Under the pieces are notes generated by a model that saw only the letters and a list, made by a program, of their open reading frames with translations, made no database searches and was not told the DNA's origin. A DNA stretch of 64,000 nt from Variovorax flavidus (GTDB taxonomy: Bacteria > Pseudomonadota > Gammaproteobacteria > Burkholderiales > Burkholderiaceae_C), in the NCBI RefSeq assembly GCF_030317145.1, contig NZ_JASZYE010000011.1, positions 54,211 through 118,210 on the forward strand, read 5' to 3'. Below, one piece after another: positions 23,993 to 32,075 of this stretch (positions are counted from its first letter, which is position 1; every line of letters begins with the position of its first letter). The translations under genes were made by a program, and so were the position numbers.

Positions 23993-25015
23993 ATGAAGCT
24001 CGCACGCACCCTCACCACCCTGGCCTTCGGGCTGACCGCCATTGGCGCCTGCGCCCAGACCGTGGTGGGAGTGAGCTGGTCCAATTTCCAGGAAGAGCGC
24101 TGGAAGACCGACGAGGCCGCGATCAAGGCGCAGCTCGAGAAGCTGGGTGCCAAGTACATCAGCGCCGACGCCGGCGGTTCGCCCGAAAAGCAGCTCGGCG
24201 ACATCGAGGGGCTGATGTCCAAGGGCGCCAAGGCGCTGATCGTGCTGGCCATGGACAAGGACGCCATCCTGCCCGCGGTCAACAAGGCCATGAAGCAGAA
24301 GGTGCCGGTGGTGGCCTATGACCGGCTGATCGAAACGCCGGGCGTCTTCTACATCACCTTCGACAACGTCGAGGTCGGCCGCATGCAGGCGCGCGCGGTC
24401 TACAAGGTCCAGCCCAAGGGCAACTACGTGATGATCAAGGGCTCGCCCACCGATCCCAACGCCAATTTCCTGCGCGCCGGCCAGCAGGAGGTGATCGCCG
24501 ACGCGGTGAAGAAGGGCGACATCAAGATCGTCGGCGACGAATACACCGACGGCTGGAAGCCCGAAGTGGCGCAGAAGAACATGGAGCAGATCCTCACCAA
24601 GGTCGGCAACAAGGTCGATGCGGTCGTGGCGGCGAACGACGGCACGGCCGGCGGCGCGGTGGCTGCGCTCACGGCCAAGGGCATCCGCGGCATCCCGGTG
24701 TCGGGCCAGGACGCCGACTTCGCCGCGCTCAACCGCGTCGCGCTCGGCACGCAGACCGTCACGGTGTGGAAGGACTCGCGCGAACTCGGCCGCGAAGCCG
24801 CCTCCGCCGCCGTTGCGCTGGCGCAAGGCAAGCCGGCGGAGAAGGCGGCCAACTGGAGCGGTGGCGAGAAGAAGCTCGCGATCTCCTCGCGCTTTCTGAC
24901 GCCGGTGCCCATCACGCGCGACAACCTCGATGTCGTTGTCAAGGAAGGCTGGATCAAGAAGGATGAACTCTGCAAGGGTGTCTCTGGGGACAAGGCCCCG
25001 TCAGCTTGTAAATGA
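23993..25015 (+). CDS. xylF: D-xylose ABC transporter periplasmic binding protein
   Basis: 340 residues with a signal peptide ending near GACAQT. Type I sugar-binding fold: GVSWSNFQEERWKTDEAAIK, VVAYDRLIETPG, GNYVMIKGSPTDPNANFLRA, VVAANDGTAGGAVAALTAKG and PVSGQDADFAAL are characteristic of XylF. Binds xylose in the periplasm and delivers it to XylHG. First gene of the operon; a three-hairpin repeat separates it from xylH. No xylose isomerase or kinase gene is in the window, so a related pentose is possible. Confidence 0.9.
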   Translation: MKLARTLTTLAFGLTAIGACAQTVVGVSWSNFQEERWKTDEAAIKAQLEKLGAKYISADAGGSPEKQLGDIEGLMSKGAKALIVLAMDKDAILPAVNKAMKQKVPVVAYDRLIETPGVFYITFDNVEVGRMQARAVYKVQPKGNYVMIKGSPTDPNANFLRAGQQEVIADAVKKGDIKIVGDEYTDGWKPEVAQKNMEQILTKVGNKVDAVVAANDGTAGGAVAALTAKGIRGIPVSGQDADFAALNRVALGTQTVTVWKDSRELGREAASAAVALAQGKPAEKAANWSGGEKKLAISSRFLTPVPITRDNLDVVVKEGWIKKDELCKGVSGDKAPSACK

Positions 25016-25021
25016 GGCACA

Positions 25022-25110
25022 CCCCCAGGCTTGCCCACTTCGTGTGGCCGCCCACCCCCTTGCAGGGGGCAACACCTGCAGCCCGGCAGAGCCGGTTCTG
25101 CGGTGTTTCT
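25022..25110 (+). repeat. three-hairpin intergenic repeat, copy 3 (xylF-xylH gap)
   Basis: Starts CCCCCAGGCTTGCCCAC six bases after the xylF stop and ends 16 bases before the xylH ATG. Hairpin 1 is the GCC/GGC variant (GCCCAC-TTC-GTGTGGC). Hairpin 3 has arms AACACC/GGTGTT and inner CCGGC/GCCGG. Position after a binding-protein gene and before the permease gene recalls stabilising stem-loops of other ABC operons. Confidence 0.9.
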
Positions 25111-25126
25111 GGAATGGAGACATGAG

Positions 25127-26314
25127 ATGAGTTCGTCCCCGGGCTTGTGGCGCCGCAGCGGCGTCGACCTCCGGCTGATGCTCATGAGCGTGCTGCTGGT
25201 GGTGATGGCGATCGTGTTCCACGTCATGTCGGGCGGGGTGTTCCTGTCGCCCGAGAACCTCTACAACATTGCGCAGCAGACGGCGGTGGTCGGCATCGTG
25301 TCGACGGTGATGGTGCTCATCATCGTGGCGCGCCACATCGACCTGTCGGTGGGCTCGGTGATGGGTTTCGTCGGCGTGCTGGTCGCGTACCTGCAATACA
25401 CCGCCGGCTGGTCGTGGCCGGCGGCGAGCCTCGCCGGGTTGGCCGTGGCGCTGCTGGTGTCGCTCTACCAGGGTGGGCTGACCGCCGTGCTGGGCGTGCC
25501 GTCGTTCGTGGTCACGCTGGGCGGGCTCATGTCGTTCCGGGGGGCCGCGTTCCTCGTGGCCGACGGCAAGACGCAGCCGGTCAACGACGAATTCTTCCAG
25601 CGACTCGGCGGCGGCTATGACGGCGGCATCGGCACCACGGCGACGTGGGTGCTGGCGGCGTTCGTCGGCGTCGTGCTGTTTGCGCGCATGCTGCAGAAGC
25701 GGCGCGCGCGGCAGCGCCATGACATGCCGGTCGAGCCTTTGTGGCTGGACCTCCTGCTCACGGTGGTGCCCGTGATCGTCGTCTTCGCCTTCGCGGCGAC
25801 CATGAACAGCTACCAGATCTCGTCGAAGACCGAGGCGCAGGGCATGCCGATCCCGGTGCTGATCTGGGCCGTGGTGGCGGTGGTGCTGTCGTTCATCGTG
25901 CATCGCACGCGCTTCGGCCGCTATGTGTTCGCCATGGGCGGCAATCCCGATGCTGCCGCGCTGGTCGGCATCCCGGTCAAGCGGGTCACGCTGATGCTCT
26001 TCGCATTGCTCGCGGTGCTGGTGACCATCGCGGCGATCGTCTCCATCGCGCGGCTCAATGCCGGCACCAACTCGCTGGGCAGCGGCATGGAGCTCTACGT
26101 GATCGCCGCCGCGGTGATCGGCGGCACGGCGCTCGCCGGTGGCAGCGGGTCGATCTTCGGCTCGGTGCTCGGCGCGCTGATCATGCAATCGCTCGACAGC
26201 GGCATGCTGCTGCTGGACGTGCCGATCGGCAAGCGCATGGTGATCATCGGGCAGGTGCTGATCATCGCGGTCGTCTTCGACGTGCTCTACCGCAAGAAAT
26301 TCGGGGAGAACTAG
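25127..26314 (+). CDS. xylH: xylose-type ABC transporter permease
   Basis: 395 residues from ATG 25127 (MSSSPGLWRRSGVDLRLMLM). About ten membrane segments of the ribose/xylose permease family. Motifs include GVPSFVVTLGGLMSFRGAAF, YVFAMGGNPDAAALVGIPVK and GGTALAGGSGSIFGSVLGAL. The ATG at 25122 runs into a stop at once, so 25127 is the start. Upstream in-frame codons belong to the repeat. Its stop codon is immediately followed by the xylG ATG. Confidence 0.9.
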   Translation: MSSSPGLWRRSGVDLRLMLMSVLLVVMAIVFHVMSGGVFLSPENLYNIAQQTAVVGIVSTVMVLIIVARHIDLSVGSVMGFVGVLVAYLQYTAGWSWPAASLAGLAVALLVSLYQGGLTAVLGVPSFVVTLGGLMSFRGAAFLVADGKTQPVNDEFFQRLGGGYDGGIGTTATWVLAAFVGVVLFARMLQKRRARQRHDMPVEPLWLDLLLTVVPVIVVFAFAATMNSYQISSKTEAQGMPIPVLIWAVVAVVLSFIVHRTRFGRYVFAMGGNPDAAALVGIPVKRVTLMLFALLAVLVTIAAIVSIARLNAGTNSLGSGMELYVIAAAVIGGTALAGGSGSIFGSVLGALIMQSLDSGMLLLDVPIGKRMVIIGQVLIIAVVFDVLYRKKFGEN

Positions 26315-27082
26315 ATGACGACCAATCCACCCCTGGTCGAACTGCGCGACATCCACAAGGCCTTCGGCGGCGTGAAGGCGGTCGACGGCGTCAGCGTCAA
26401 CCTCTACCCCGGCGAAGTGGTCGCGCTGCTCGGCCACAACGGCGCGGGCAAGTCGACGCTGATGAAGATGCTCGCCGGCGCCTACCCGATCGACTCCGGC
26501 GACACGCTCATCGCGGGCGAGAAGGTCAGCATCCGCACGCCCTCCGAAGCGCAGGCGCAAGGCATCGAGACCATCTACCAGACGCTCGCGCTGGCGGACA
26601 ACCTCGATTCGGTCGCCAACCTGTTCCTCGGCCGCGAAAAGCTCACGCCCTGGCGCACGCTCGACGACCACTTCATGGAAGGCCAGGCGCGCAAGGTGTT
26701 CCAGCGCCTCAACAAGAACTTCACCAACATCCGCGTGCCGGTGCGTCGCCTCTCCGGCGGCCAGCGGCAGGTGGTGGCGATCTCGCGGGCGCTGTACTTC
26801 AACGCCCGCATCCTGATCATGGACGAGCCCTGCGCGGCGCTCGGGCCGGAGGAGACGGCAATGGTCGGCGCGCTGGTGAGGCAACTCAAGGCCGACGGCG
26901 TCGGCATCTTCCTCATCACGCACGACATGCCCGATGTGTTCGGCCTGAGCGACCGGCTGGCCGTGATGAAGAACGGCCGCCTCGTCGGCACCTATCGCAC
27001 GGACGATGTCACCGAGGACGAGGTGCTGGGAATGATCATTGCCGGCAAGCGGCCGGAGGGCAAGGAGCAGGCCCCCCGGTGA
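26315..27082 (+). CDS. xylG: xylose-type ABC transporter ATP-binding protein, single domain
   Basis: 255 residues: Walker A GHNGAGKST (~residues 40-48), signature LSGGQRQ, Walker B ILIMDEPCAALG and H-loop ITHD. E. coli XylG has two fused ABC domains; this protein has only one and probably works as a homodimer, as in many alpha/beta-proteobacterial sugar importers. The residue after DEP is Cys rather than the common Thr/Ser. Start codon abuts the xylH stop. Confidence 0.88.
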   Translation: MTTNPPLVELRDIHKAFGGVKAVDGVSVNLYPGEVVALLGHNGAGKSTLMKMLAGAYPIDSGDTLIAGEKVSIRTPSEAQAQGIETIYQTLALADNLDSVANLFLGREKLTPWRTLDDHFMEGQARKVFQRLNKNFTNIRVPVRRLSGGQRQVVAISRALYFNARILIMDEPCAALGPEETAMVGALVRQLKADGVGIFLITHDMPDVFGLSDRLAVMKNGRLVGTYRTDDVTEDEVLGMIIAGKRPEGKEQAPR

Positions 27083-27100
27083 TCGCACGAGCCAATCCGG

Positions 27101-27190
27101 GGATGCCGCGGAACCGGCTTCGCCGGGCCGCAGGCATCGCCCCCTGCAAGGGGGTGGGCGAAGCGACACGAAGTGCGCGAAGCCTGGGGG
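27101..27190 (-). repeat. three-hairpin intergenic repeat, copy 4 (antisense copy before ROK gene)
   Basis: Lies between xylG and the ROK gene, both on the plus strand, but is itself in minus orientation; the only one of ten copies not in sense with the gene at its CCCCC end. Hairpin 3 arms are GATGCC/GGCATC, hairpin 1 GCGCAC-TTC-GTGTCGC, hairpin 2 CCCCCTTGCAGGGGG. Its CCCCC end is 7 bases before the ROK ATG. Confidence 0.88.
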
Positions 27191-27197
27191 TGCCTCC

Positions 27198-28349
27198 ATG
27201 ATCGGTGACCAGCAACTGGTCCGTCGCATCAATCGCAGCGTCTTGCTGCGCTTGCTTCGCGCGCAACCGGGCCTTTCGCGCGCACGATTGGCGGCCGAGA
27301 GCGGCCTCACGAAATCGACGGTGAGCCTGCTGGTGCGCGAGCTGCTCGACGACGGCTGGCTCGACGAGGCCGGTGCGCCGGTCGTCGACGGGCTCGGCAG
27401 ACCTTCGACACCGCTGCGTATCAACGTCGGCGTTCGCGCGCTGATCGGCGTGGAGATCGCCGTCGAGGTAGTGCGCGTCGTGTGTGTCTCGCTGCTCGGC
27501 GATGTGCTCTATTCCGATGCGCAACCGCTCGGCGACCATGCGCCGCCCGTGGTGTGCGCGCAGGTCGCGCGCATGGTGGCTCCTGCCCATCGGCACCTGC
27601 TCGCGTCGGGGCTGAGCCTGTCGGGCATCGGCGTGGGCGTTCCCGGCGCCGTGCACGATGCGACCGGCGTGGTGCGCTTTGCGCCCAACCTTGGCTGGCG
27701 CAATGTCAGCCTGTTGCCGGGGCTGACCGAAGCGCTCGCCCGCGAGGGCATTTCGGGCATCGCCGTGCAACTGCAGAACGACGCCGACACGGGCGCGCTC
27801 GGCGAATTCGAGTTCTCGGACGGCGAGGGCGAGGACCCGTTGATCTTCGTGAGCTGCGACGTCGGCGTCGGCGCCGGCATCGTGCTGAACGATCGGCTTT
27901 TCATCGGCGCGCAAGGCATGGCGGGCGAGATCGGCCACACGGTGCTGCAGATCGACGGGCCGCGATGTTCATGCGGGCGGCTGGGCTGCGCCGAAGTCTT
28001 TCTCGGCTCGCGGGTGCTCGACCGCGATGCGAGCGACCTGCGCCGTGCGGCCGGCTTCCTCGGGGTGCTGCTCCAGAACCTGTGGGTGACCTTCGAGCCG
28101 CGCGCGATCGTCGTCGGAGGGAAGTCGTGCGACGCGCACCCCGATTTCCTGCGGCTGGCCATCGAAACGGTTGGGCGCTACGCCGAAAGCGCCGGCATGC
28201 CGCCGCCCGTGGTGCGCGCTGCGCGCTATGGCGAATGGGCGTCGGCGGTCGGTGCGGCGGCGTTGGCGTTGCACGAGTACCTTCGGCCCCTGCATCCGAA
28301 TTCCGAAGCGCGACGCGAGCGCGCGGCAGCGGCCGAATCGGCGGCGTAG
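27198..28349 (+). CDS. ROK-family transcriptional regulator, XylR-like
   Basis: 383 residues from ATG 27198 (MIGDQQLVRRINRSVLLRLL). An N-terminal winged helix (LSRARLAAESGLTKSTVSLL, ~residues 26-45) precedes a ROK sugar-kinase-like domain with GIGVGVPGAVHDATGVVRFA, CDVGVGAGIV and the zinc motif CSCGRLGC (from residue 257). Such proteins repress sugar operons until a sugar binds. Fourth gene of the xyl unit; its probable site is 23933-23953. Confidence 0.9.
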   Translation: MIGDQQLVRRINRSVLLRLLRAQPGLSRARLAAESGLTKSTVSLLVRELLDDGWLDEAGAPVVDGLGRPSTPLRINVGVRALIGVEIAVEVVRVVCVSLLGDVLYSDAQPLGDHAPPVVCAQVARMVAPAHRHLLASGLSLSGIGVGVPGAVHDATGVVRFAPNLGWRNVSLLPGLTEALAREGISGIAVQLQNDADTGALGEFEFSDGEGEDPLIFVSCDVGVGAGIVLNDRLFIGAQGMAGEIGHTVLQIDGPRCSCGRLGCAEVFLGSRVLDRDASDLRRAAGFLGVLLQNLWVTFEPRAIVVGGKSCDAHPDFLRLAIETVGRYAESAGMPPPVVRAARYGEWASAVGAAALALHEYLRPLHPNSEARRERAAAAESAA

Positions 28350-28353
28350 CGCC

Positions 28354-29598
28354 TCACCCGGCCTCGTCGGGCCGCCAGCTCTTGAGACGGCGGTACAGCG
28401 TGCCGCGCGACACGCGCAATTGCCTCGCGGCATGCGAGATGTTTCCGCCGTGAGCGGCCAGAGTTTCTTCGATTAGCTTGCGACTGTGCCCACGCAGAGT
28501 GCTGTCCCCTTCGACGAGTGAATCCGGTTCTGCCGCAGGTTGCTGCGCCGGATCCGTTGCCGCCGACTCCGTGCTCACCTCGGACACGACGGATTGCGCG
28601 GCCGGCGCCATGCTCACCGCATGCCCGAAATCCAGTCCGTCGCGCGCCTGCAGCCGAGCCTGCAACCACACGCCGAGCCCACTCGCGAGCCGCACGGGCT
28701 GCGCTGCTTCGCGGCCGCCCATGCACAGCAAACCGTCGAGGTCGAGGCCGAACAGCATCTCGACATCGCACGGCCCCGCCTCCGGCACGCCGCCGATCAG
28801 GCGTGAGCCGGCCGCGTTCAACCACGCGACGGTGCCGTCCGGCGCAATGCCCGCGAGCGCTTCCAGTGGCGTGCCGAGCAGCGTCGGGCTGGCCTGGAAG
28901 CGCAGCACCAGCCGGTCTTTCGACTGGGCCAGCAGGAGGCGGTTCTCGATGGTGGTGGCGTAGAGCGCGACCATGGAGGCCGCATCGAAGCCGAAGCGTC
29001 GCGATTCCACGGTGAGATCGAGCACGCCCGCCAGCCGCCCGTGCACGTCGCGGATCGGCGCCGCCGCGCACTGCATCTCGCGCAGGTATTCGAAGTAGTG
29101 CTCGGCGCCAGCCACCGTGCAGGCCAGGCCGGTGGTGGCGACGATGCCCGGCGCCGTGGTGCCGACCACGCTCTCGGCGATGTTGACGCCGAGCCGCGCC
29201 GTCTTTTGCAGGATCGGTTGCCCGGTGGTCGACGGATGCTGTGTGACATGGACGATCACCCCTTGCGCATCGGTCAGCAGCACGCGGCAATCGGTGCCGG
29301 CCAGCGAGCTTTCCATGCCCATCAGCTCCTGGCGCGCGGCGTCGAGCAACTCGCGGTTGCGGCCCAGCGTCGCATGCAGGCGGCTCGGCGTGACCGCATC
29401 GAAGGCCACGACGCGCCGCCGGTCCGCGTGGGTGCGGGTGCAGCGCATCCACGACTGGATCACCGCCTCGCCGATCAGCCCCGAAGGGCGCACGCCCTCC
29501 TCGAAGAACTGCTGCCGGGCCAGTGCCACGCGCTCTGCGGACGTCTTCGCGAACAACTGCCGAGGACCACCCGCCGGATTGCGTGTTGACAGGGGCAT
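28354..29598 (-). CDS. GAF/Fis-type regulator lacking the AAA+ domain
   Basis: 414 residues from ATG 29598, chosen for the GGAGA Shine-Dalgarno (29640 is possible). The N-terminal half resembles AcoR-type sensors: VIQSWMRCTR, a GAF domain (~residues 70-230) with NIAESVVGTTAPGIV and AAPIRDVHGRLAGVLDLT, then a PAS-like part. The C-terminus is a Fis helix-turn-helix (LIEETLAAHGGNISHAARQL, VSRGTLYRRLK). The central sigma-54 activator domain (GAFTGA, Walker motifs) of AcoR is absent, so it cannot work as a classical sigma-54 activator. Divergent from the PQQ dehydrogenase, its likely target. Confidence 0.85.
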   Translation of the reverse strand: MPLSTRNPAGGPRQLFAKTSAERVALARQQFFEEGVRPSGLIGEAVIQSWMRCTRTHADRRRVVAFDAVTPSRLHATLGRNRELLDAARQELMGMESSLAGTDCRVLLTDAQGVIVHVTQHPSTTGQPILQKTARLGVNIAESVVGTTAPGIVATTGLACTVAGAEHYFEYLREMQCAAAPIRDVHGRLAGVLDLTVESRRFGFDAASMVALYATTIENRLLLAQSKDRLVLRFQASPTLLGTPLEALAGIAPDGTVAWLNAAGSRLIGGVPEAGPCDVEMLFGLDLDGLLCMGGREAAQPVRLASGLGVWLQARLQARDGLDFGHAVSMAPAAQSVVSEVSTESAATDPAQQPAAEPDSLVEGDSTLRGHSRKLIEETLAAHGGNISHAARQLRVSRGTLYRRLKSWRPDEAG

Positions 29599-29629
29599 GC
29601 CGTCTCCAGAGTGGGGAAAGACGTCGAAT

Positions 29630-29648
29630 CTGTTCCGCAATGGAACAG
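29630..29648. promoter_or_regulatory. palindrome between the Fis-type regulator and PQQ dehydrogenase
   Basis: CTGTTCCGCAATGGAACAG: perfect 7-bp arms with a five-base centre, 31 bases upstream of the regulator ATG and 81 upstream of the dehydrogenase ATG. Its symmetry and place suit the binding site of the dimeric Fis-type regulator. No -24/-12 (GG...GC) sigma-54 promoter was found nearby. Confidence 0.65.
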
Positions 29649-29729
29649 TCGGGGTCTAGGGAAATCCCGAGGATGAACAAAGCCGCCGAGGCGGCGATCC
29701 TTCGCCACACAACGACAGGAGACGACACG

Positions 29730-31838
29730 ATGACCAAGACCCACGCCGCGCTGGCGCTCGGCGCGTTGCTGTGCCTGGGGGCCGCGACCGCTGCGGCCCA
29801 ACCCGCGAAGGGCTCGCCCGAGCACATCAAGGCGGCCACCCAGCGCGTGGATGGCTCCTTCATCCGCGCCAACACCGCGAAGACGCCGGACTGGCCGAGC
29901 TACGGCCTCGACTATGCGGAGACGCGCTTCAGCAAGCTCGACCAGGTCAACGCGGGCAACGTGAAGGATCTCGGCCTCGTATGGTCGTACGACCTGCAGT
30001 CCACGCGCGGTGTGGAGGCCACCCCGCTGGTGGTGGACGGCATCATGTACGTCACCGCCTCGTGGAGCGTGGTGCACGCGATCGATGCGCGCACCGGCAA
30101 GAAGATCTGGACCTACGACCCGAAGGTCGACCGCTCCAAGGGCTACAAGGGCTGCTGCGACGTGGTCAACCGCGGCGTGGCGCTCTACCAGGGCAAGGTG
30201 TTCGTCGCTTCGTACGACGGCCGCCTGATCGCGCTCGACGCGGCCACGGGACACCCGGTCTGGGAGAAGGACACCCTCATCGACCACGCGAGGTCCTACA
30301 CCATCACCGGTGCGCCGCGCGTGTTCAAGGGCAAGGTCATCATCGGCAACGGCGGCGCGGAGTACGGCGTGCGCGGCTACGTCACGGCCTACGACGCTGC
30401 CACGGGCGACCAGAAATGGCGCTGGTTCACCGTGCCGGGCGATCCGTCCAAGCCCTTCGAGGACGCGTCGATGGCCAAGGCCGCGAAGACCTGGGACCCG
30501 AGCGGCAAGTACTGGGAAGCGGGCGGCGGCGGCACGGCGTGGGACACGCTGACCTTCGACCCCGAACTCAACCTCATGTACGTGGGCACCGGCAACGGCT
30601 CGCCGTGGGCCCACAGCAAGCGCAGCCCGAAGGGCGGCGACAACCTCTACCTGGCGTCGATCGTCGCGCTCAACCCGGACACCGGCAAGTACGTCTGGCA
30701 CTACCAGGAGACGCCCGGCGACAACTGGGACTACACCTCCACGCAGCCGATGATCCTGGCCGACATCAAGATCGACAACAAGCCGCGCAAGGTGATCCTG
30801 CATGCGCCGAAGAACGGCTTCTTCTTCGTCATCGACCGGACCAACGGCAAGTTCATCTCGGCGAAGAACTTCGTCGACGTGAACTGGGCCAGCGGCTTCG
30901 ACAAGAACGGCCGGCCGATCGAGATTGCGGCCGCACGGCAGAACACGAAGCCCGGCGACAGCATCCCCGGCCCCTTCGGCGCGCACAACTGGCATCCGAT
31001 GTCCTTCAACCCGCAGACGGGGCTGGCTTATCTGCCGGCGCAGAACGTGCCGCTCAACCTGATGGACGACAAGGACTGGAAGTTCAACGAGAACGCGCCC
31101 GGCCGTCCGCATGCGGCGCTGGGCTGGAACACCGCCATGTTCGCCAACGCGCAGCCGCCCGCGAGCAAGCCGATGGGCCGCCTCATCGCGTGGGACCCGG
31201 TCGCGCAGAAGGAAGCGTGGGGTGTCGAGCACGCGTCGCCCTGGAACGGCGGCACGCTCACCACCGCCGGCAATCTCGTGTTCCAGGGCACCGCGGATGG
31301 CCGCCTGGTCGCTTACAACGCCAAGACCGGCGAAAAACTCTGGGAAACACCCACTGGCACCGGCGTGGTGGCCGCGCCCGCCACCTTCATGGTCGACGGC
31401 AAGCAGTACGTGTCGGTGGCGGTCGGCTGGGGCGGCGTCTACGGCCTCGCCCAGCGCGCGACCGACCGGCAAGGGCCCGGCACCGTCTACACCTTCGCGG
31501 TCGGCGGCAACGCACCCAAGCCGGACTTCGTGCAGTACCGCATGGACAAGCTCCTGCAGGGCGTCAAGTACGACCCCGCCAAGGTCGAGGCCGGCACCAT
31601 GCTCTACGTGAGCAACTGCGTCTTCTGCCACGGCGTGCCGGGCGTCGACCGCGGCGGCAACATCCCGAACCTCGGCTACATGAACTCGTCCTACATCGAG
31701 AACCTCGACAAGTTCGTCTTCAAGGGCCCGGCGATGGAACGCGGCATGCCCGACTTCAGCGGCAAGCTGACCCCGGATGACGTGGAGAAGCTCAAGGCCT
31801 TCATCCAAGGCACTGCGGACGCAATAAGACCGAAATAG
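29730..31838 (+). CDS. PQQ-dependent quinohaemoprotein alcohol dehydrogenase
   Basis: 702 residues from ATG 29730 with a signal peptide (LGALLCLGAATAAAQP): a periplasmic enzyme. The eight-bladed propeller has the adjacent-cysteine ring KGCCDVVNRG and catalytic Asp in PGDNWDYTSTQ. The residue two after the catalytic Asp is Thr, not the Asp typical of lanthanide-dependent enzymes, so calcium is predicted. The C-terminal cytochrome c domain has the haem motif CVFCH (630-634) and a likely Met ligand in AMERGMPDF. Oxidises primary alcohols and passes electrons via haem. No dedicated cytochrome or PQQ genes are adjacent. Confidence 0.93.
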   Translation: MTKTHAALALGALLCLGAATAAAQPAKGSPEHIKAATQRVDGSFIRANTAKTPDWPSYGLDYAETRFSKLDQVNAGNVKDLGLVWSYDLQSTRGVEATPLVVDGIMYVTASWSVVHAIDARTGKKIWTYDPKVDRSKGYKGCCDVVNRGVALYQGKVFVASYDGRLIALDAATGHPVWEKDTLIDHARSYTITGAPRVFKGKVIIGNGGAEYGVRGYVTAYDAATGDQKWRWFTVPGDPSKPFEDASMAKAAKTWDPSGKYWEAGGGGTAWDTLTFDPELNLMYVGTGNGSPWAHSKRSPKGGDNLYLASIVALNPDTGKYVWHYQETPGDNWDYTSTQPMILADIKIDNKPRKVILHAPKNGFFFVIDRTNGKFISAKNFVDVNWASGFDKNGRPIEIAAARQNTKPGDSIPGPFGAHNWHPMSFNPQTGLAYLPAQNVPLNLMDDKDWKFNENAPGRPHAALGWNTAMFANAQPPASKPMGRLIAWDPVAQKEAWGVEHASPWNGGTLTTAGNLVFQGTADGRLVAYNAKTGEKLWETPTGTGVVAAPATFMVDGKQYVSVAVGWGGVYGLAQRATDRQGPGTVYTFAVGGNAPKPDFVQYRMDKLLQGVKYDPAKVEAGTMLYVSNCVFCHGVPGVDRGGNIPNLGYMNSSYIENLDKFVFKGPAMERGMPDFSGKLTPDDVEKLKAFIQGTADAIRPK

Positions 31839-31845
31839 TTGCTCG

Positions 31846-31935
31846 CCCCCAGGCTCCGCGCACTTCGTGTCGCTTCGCCCACCCCCTGCCGGGGGCAACA
31901 CCGGCGGCCCGGCGGAGCCGGTTCCGCGGTGTTCC
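31846..31935 (+). repeat. three-hairpin intergenic repeat, copy 5 (after PQQ dehydrogenase)
   Basis: Begins CCCCCAGGCTCCGCGCAC seven bases after the dehydrogenase stop. Hairpin 2 has the loop variant CCCCC-TGCC-GGGGG. Hairpin 3 arms are AACACCG/CGGTGTT with inner CCGGC/GCCGG. Directly followed by an intrinsic terminator. Confidence 0.9.
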
Positions 31936-31943
31936 ACCAACTC

Positions 31944-31975
31944 AAAAGCCCCGCATGCGGGGCTTTTGCTTTTTG
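31944..31975. terminator. intrinsic terminator, bidirectional
   Basis: AAAAGCCCCGCATGCGGGGC followed by TTTTGCTTTTT: GCCCCGC/GCGGGGC stem with flanking A and T runs. It sits between two convergent units and between two oppositely oriented repeat copies, so it can serve both the PQQ dehydrogenase and the Bug gene transcripts. Confidence 0.93.
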
Positions 31976-31982
31976 ATCTACG

Positions 31983-32067
31983 GCTGCCCCGGAACTGGCT
32001 TCGCCAGGCCGGAGGCGGCGCCCCCGGCAGGGGGTAGGCGGCTACACGAAGTGAGCAAGCCTGGGGG
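31983..32067 (-). repeat. three-hairpin intergenic repeat, copy 6 (after Bug gene)
   Basis: Minus-strand copy starting eight bases after the Bug stop. Most divergent copy: hairpin 1 is GCTCAC-TTC-GTGTAGC (GCT/AGC arm) and hairpin 3 inner arms are CTGGC/GCCAG. Both are paired changes relative to other copies. Outer hairpin-3 arms are partly degraded. Confidence 0.85.
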
Positions 32068-32075
32068 CGAGCCCT

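Noticed and set aside
25001..27424. An 807-codon minus-strand open frame opposite the xyl genes
   Set aside because: Antisense shadow of xylH/xylG with Arg/His-rich composition and no recognisable motif.
29599..29729. A sigma-54 promoter for the PQQ dehydrogenase
   Set aside because: No TGGCAC-N5-TTGC-like element was found and the regulator lacks the sigma-54-interacting AAA+ domain.
29475..31940. An 821-codon minus-strand open frame opposite the PQQ dehydrogenase
   Set aside because: Antisense shadow; the plus strand carries a complete enzyme with signal peptide, PQQ and haem motifs.
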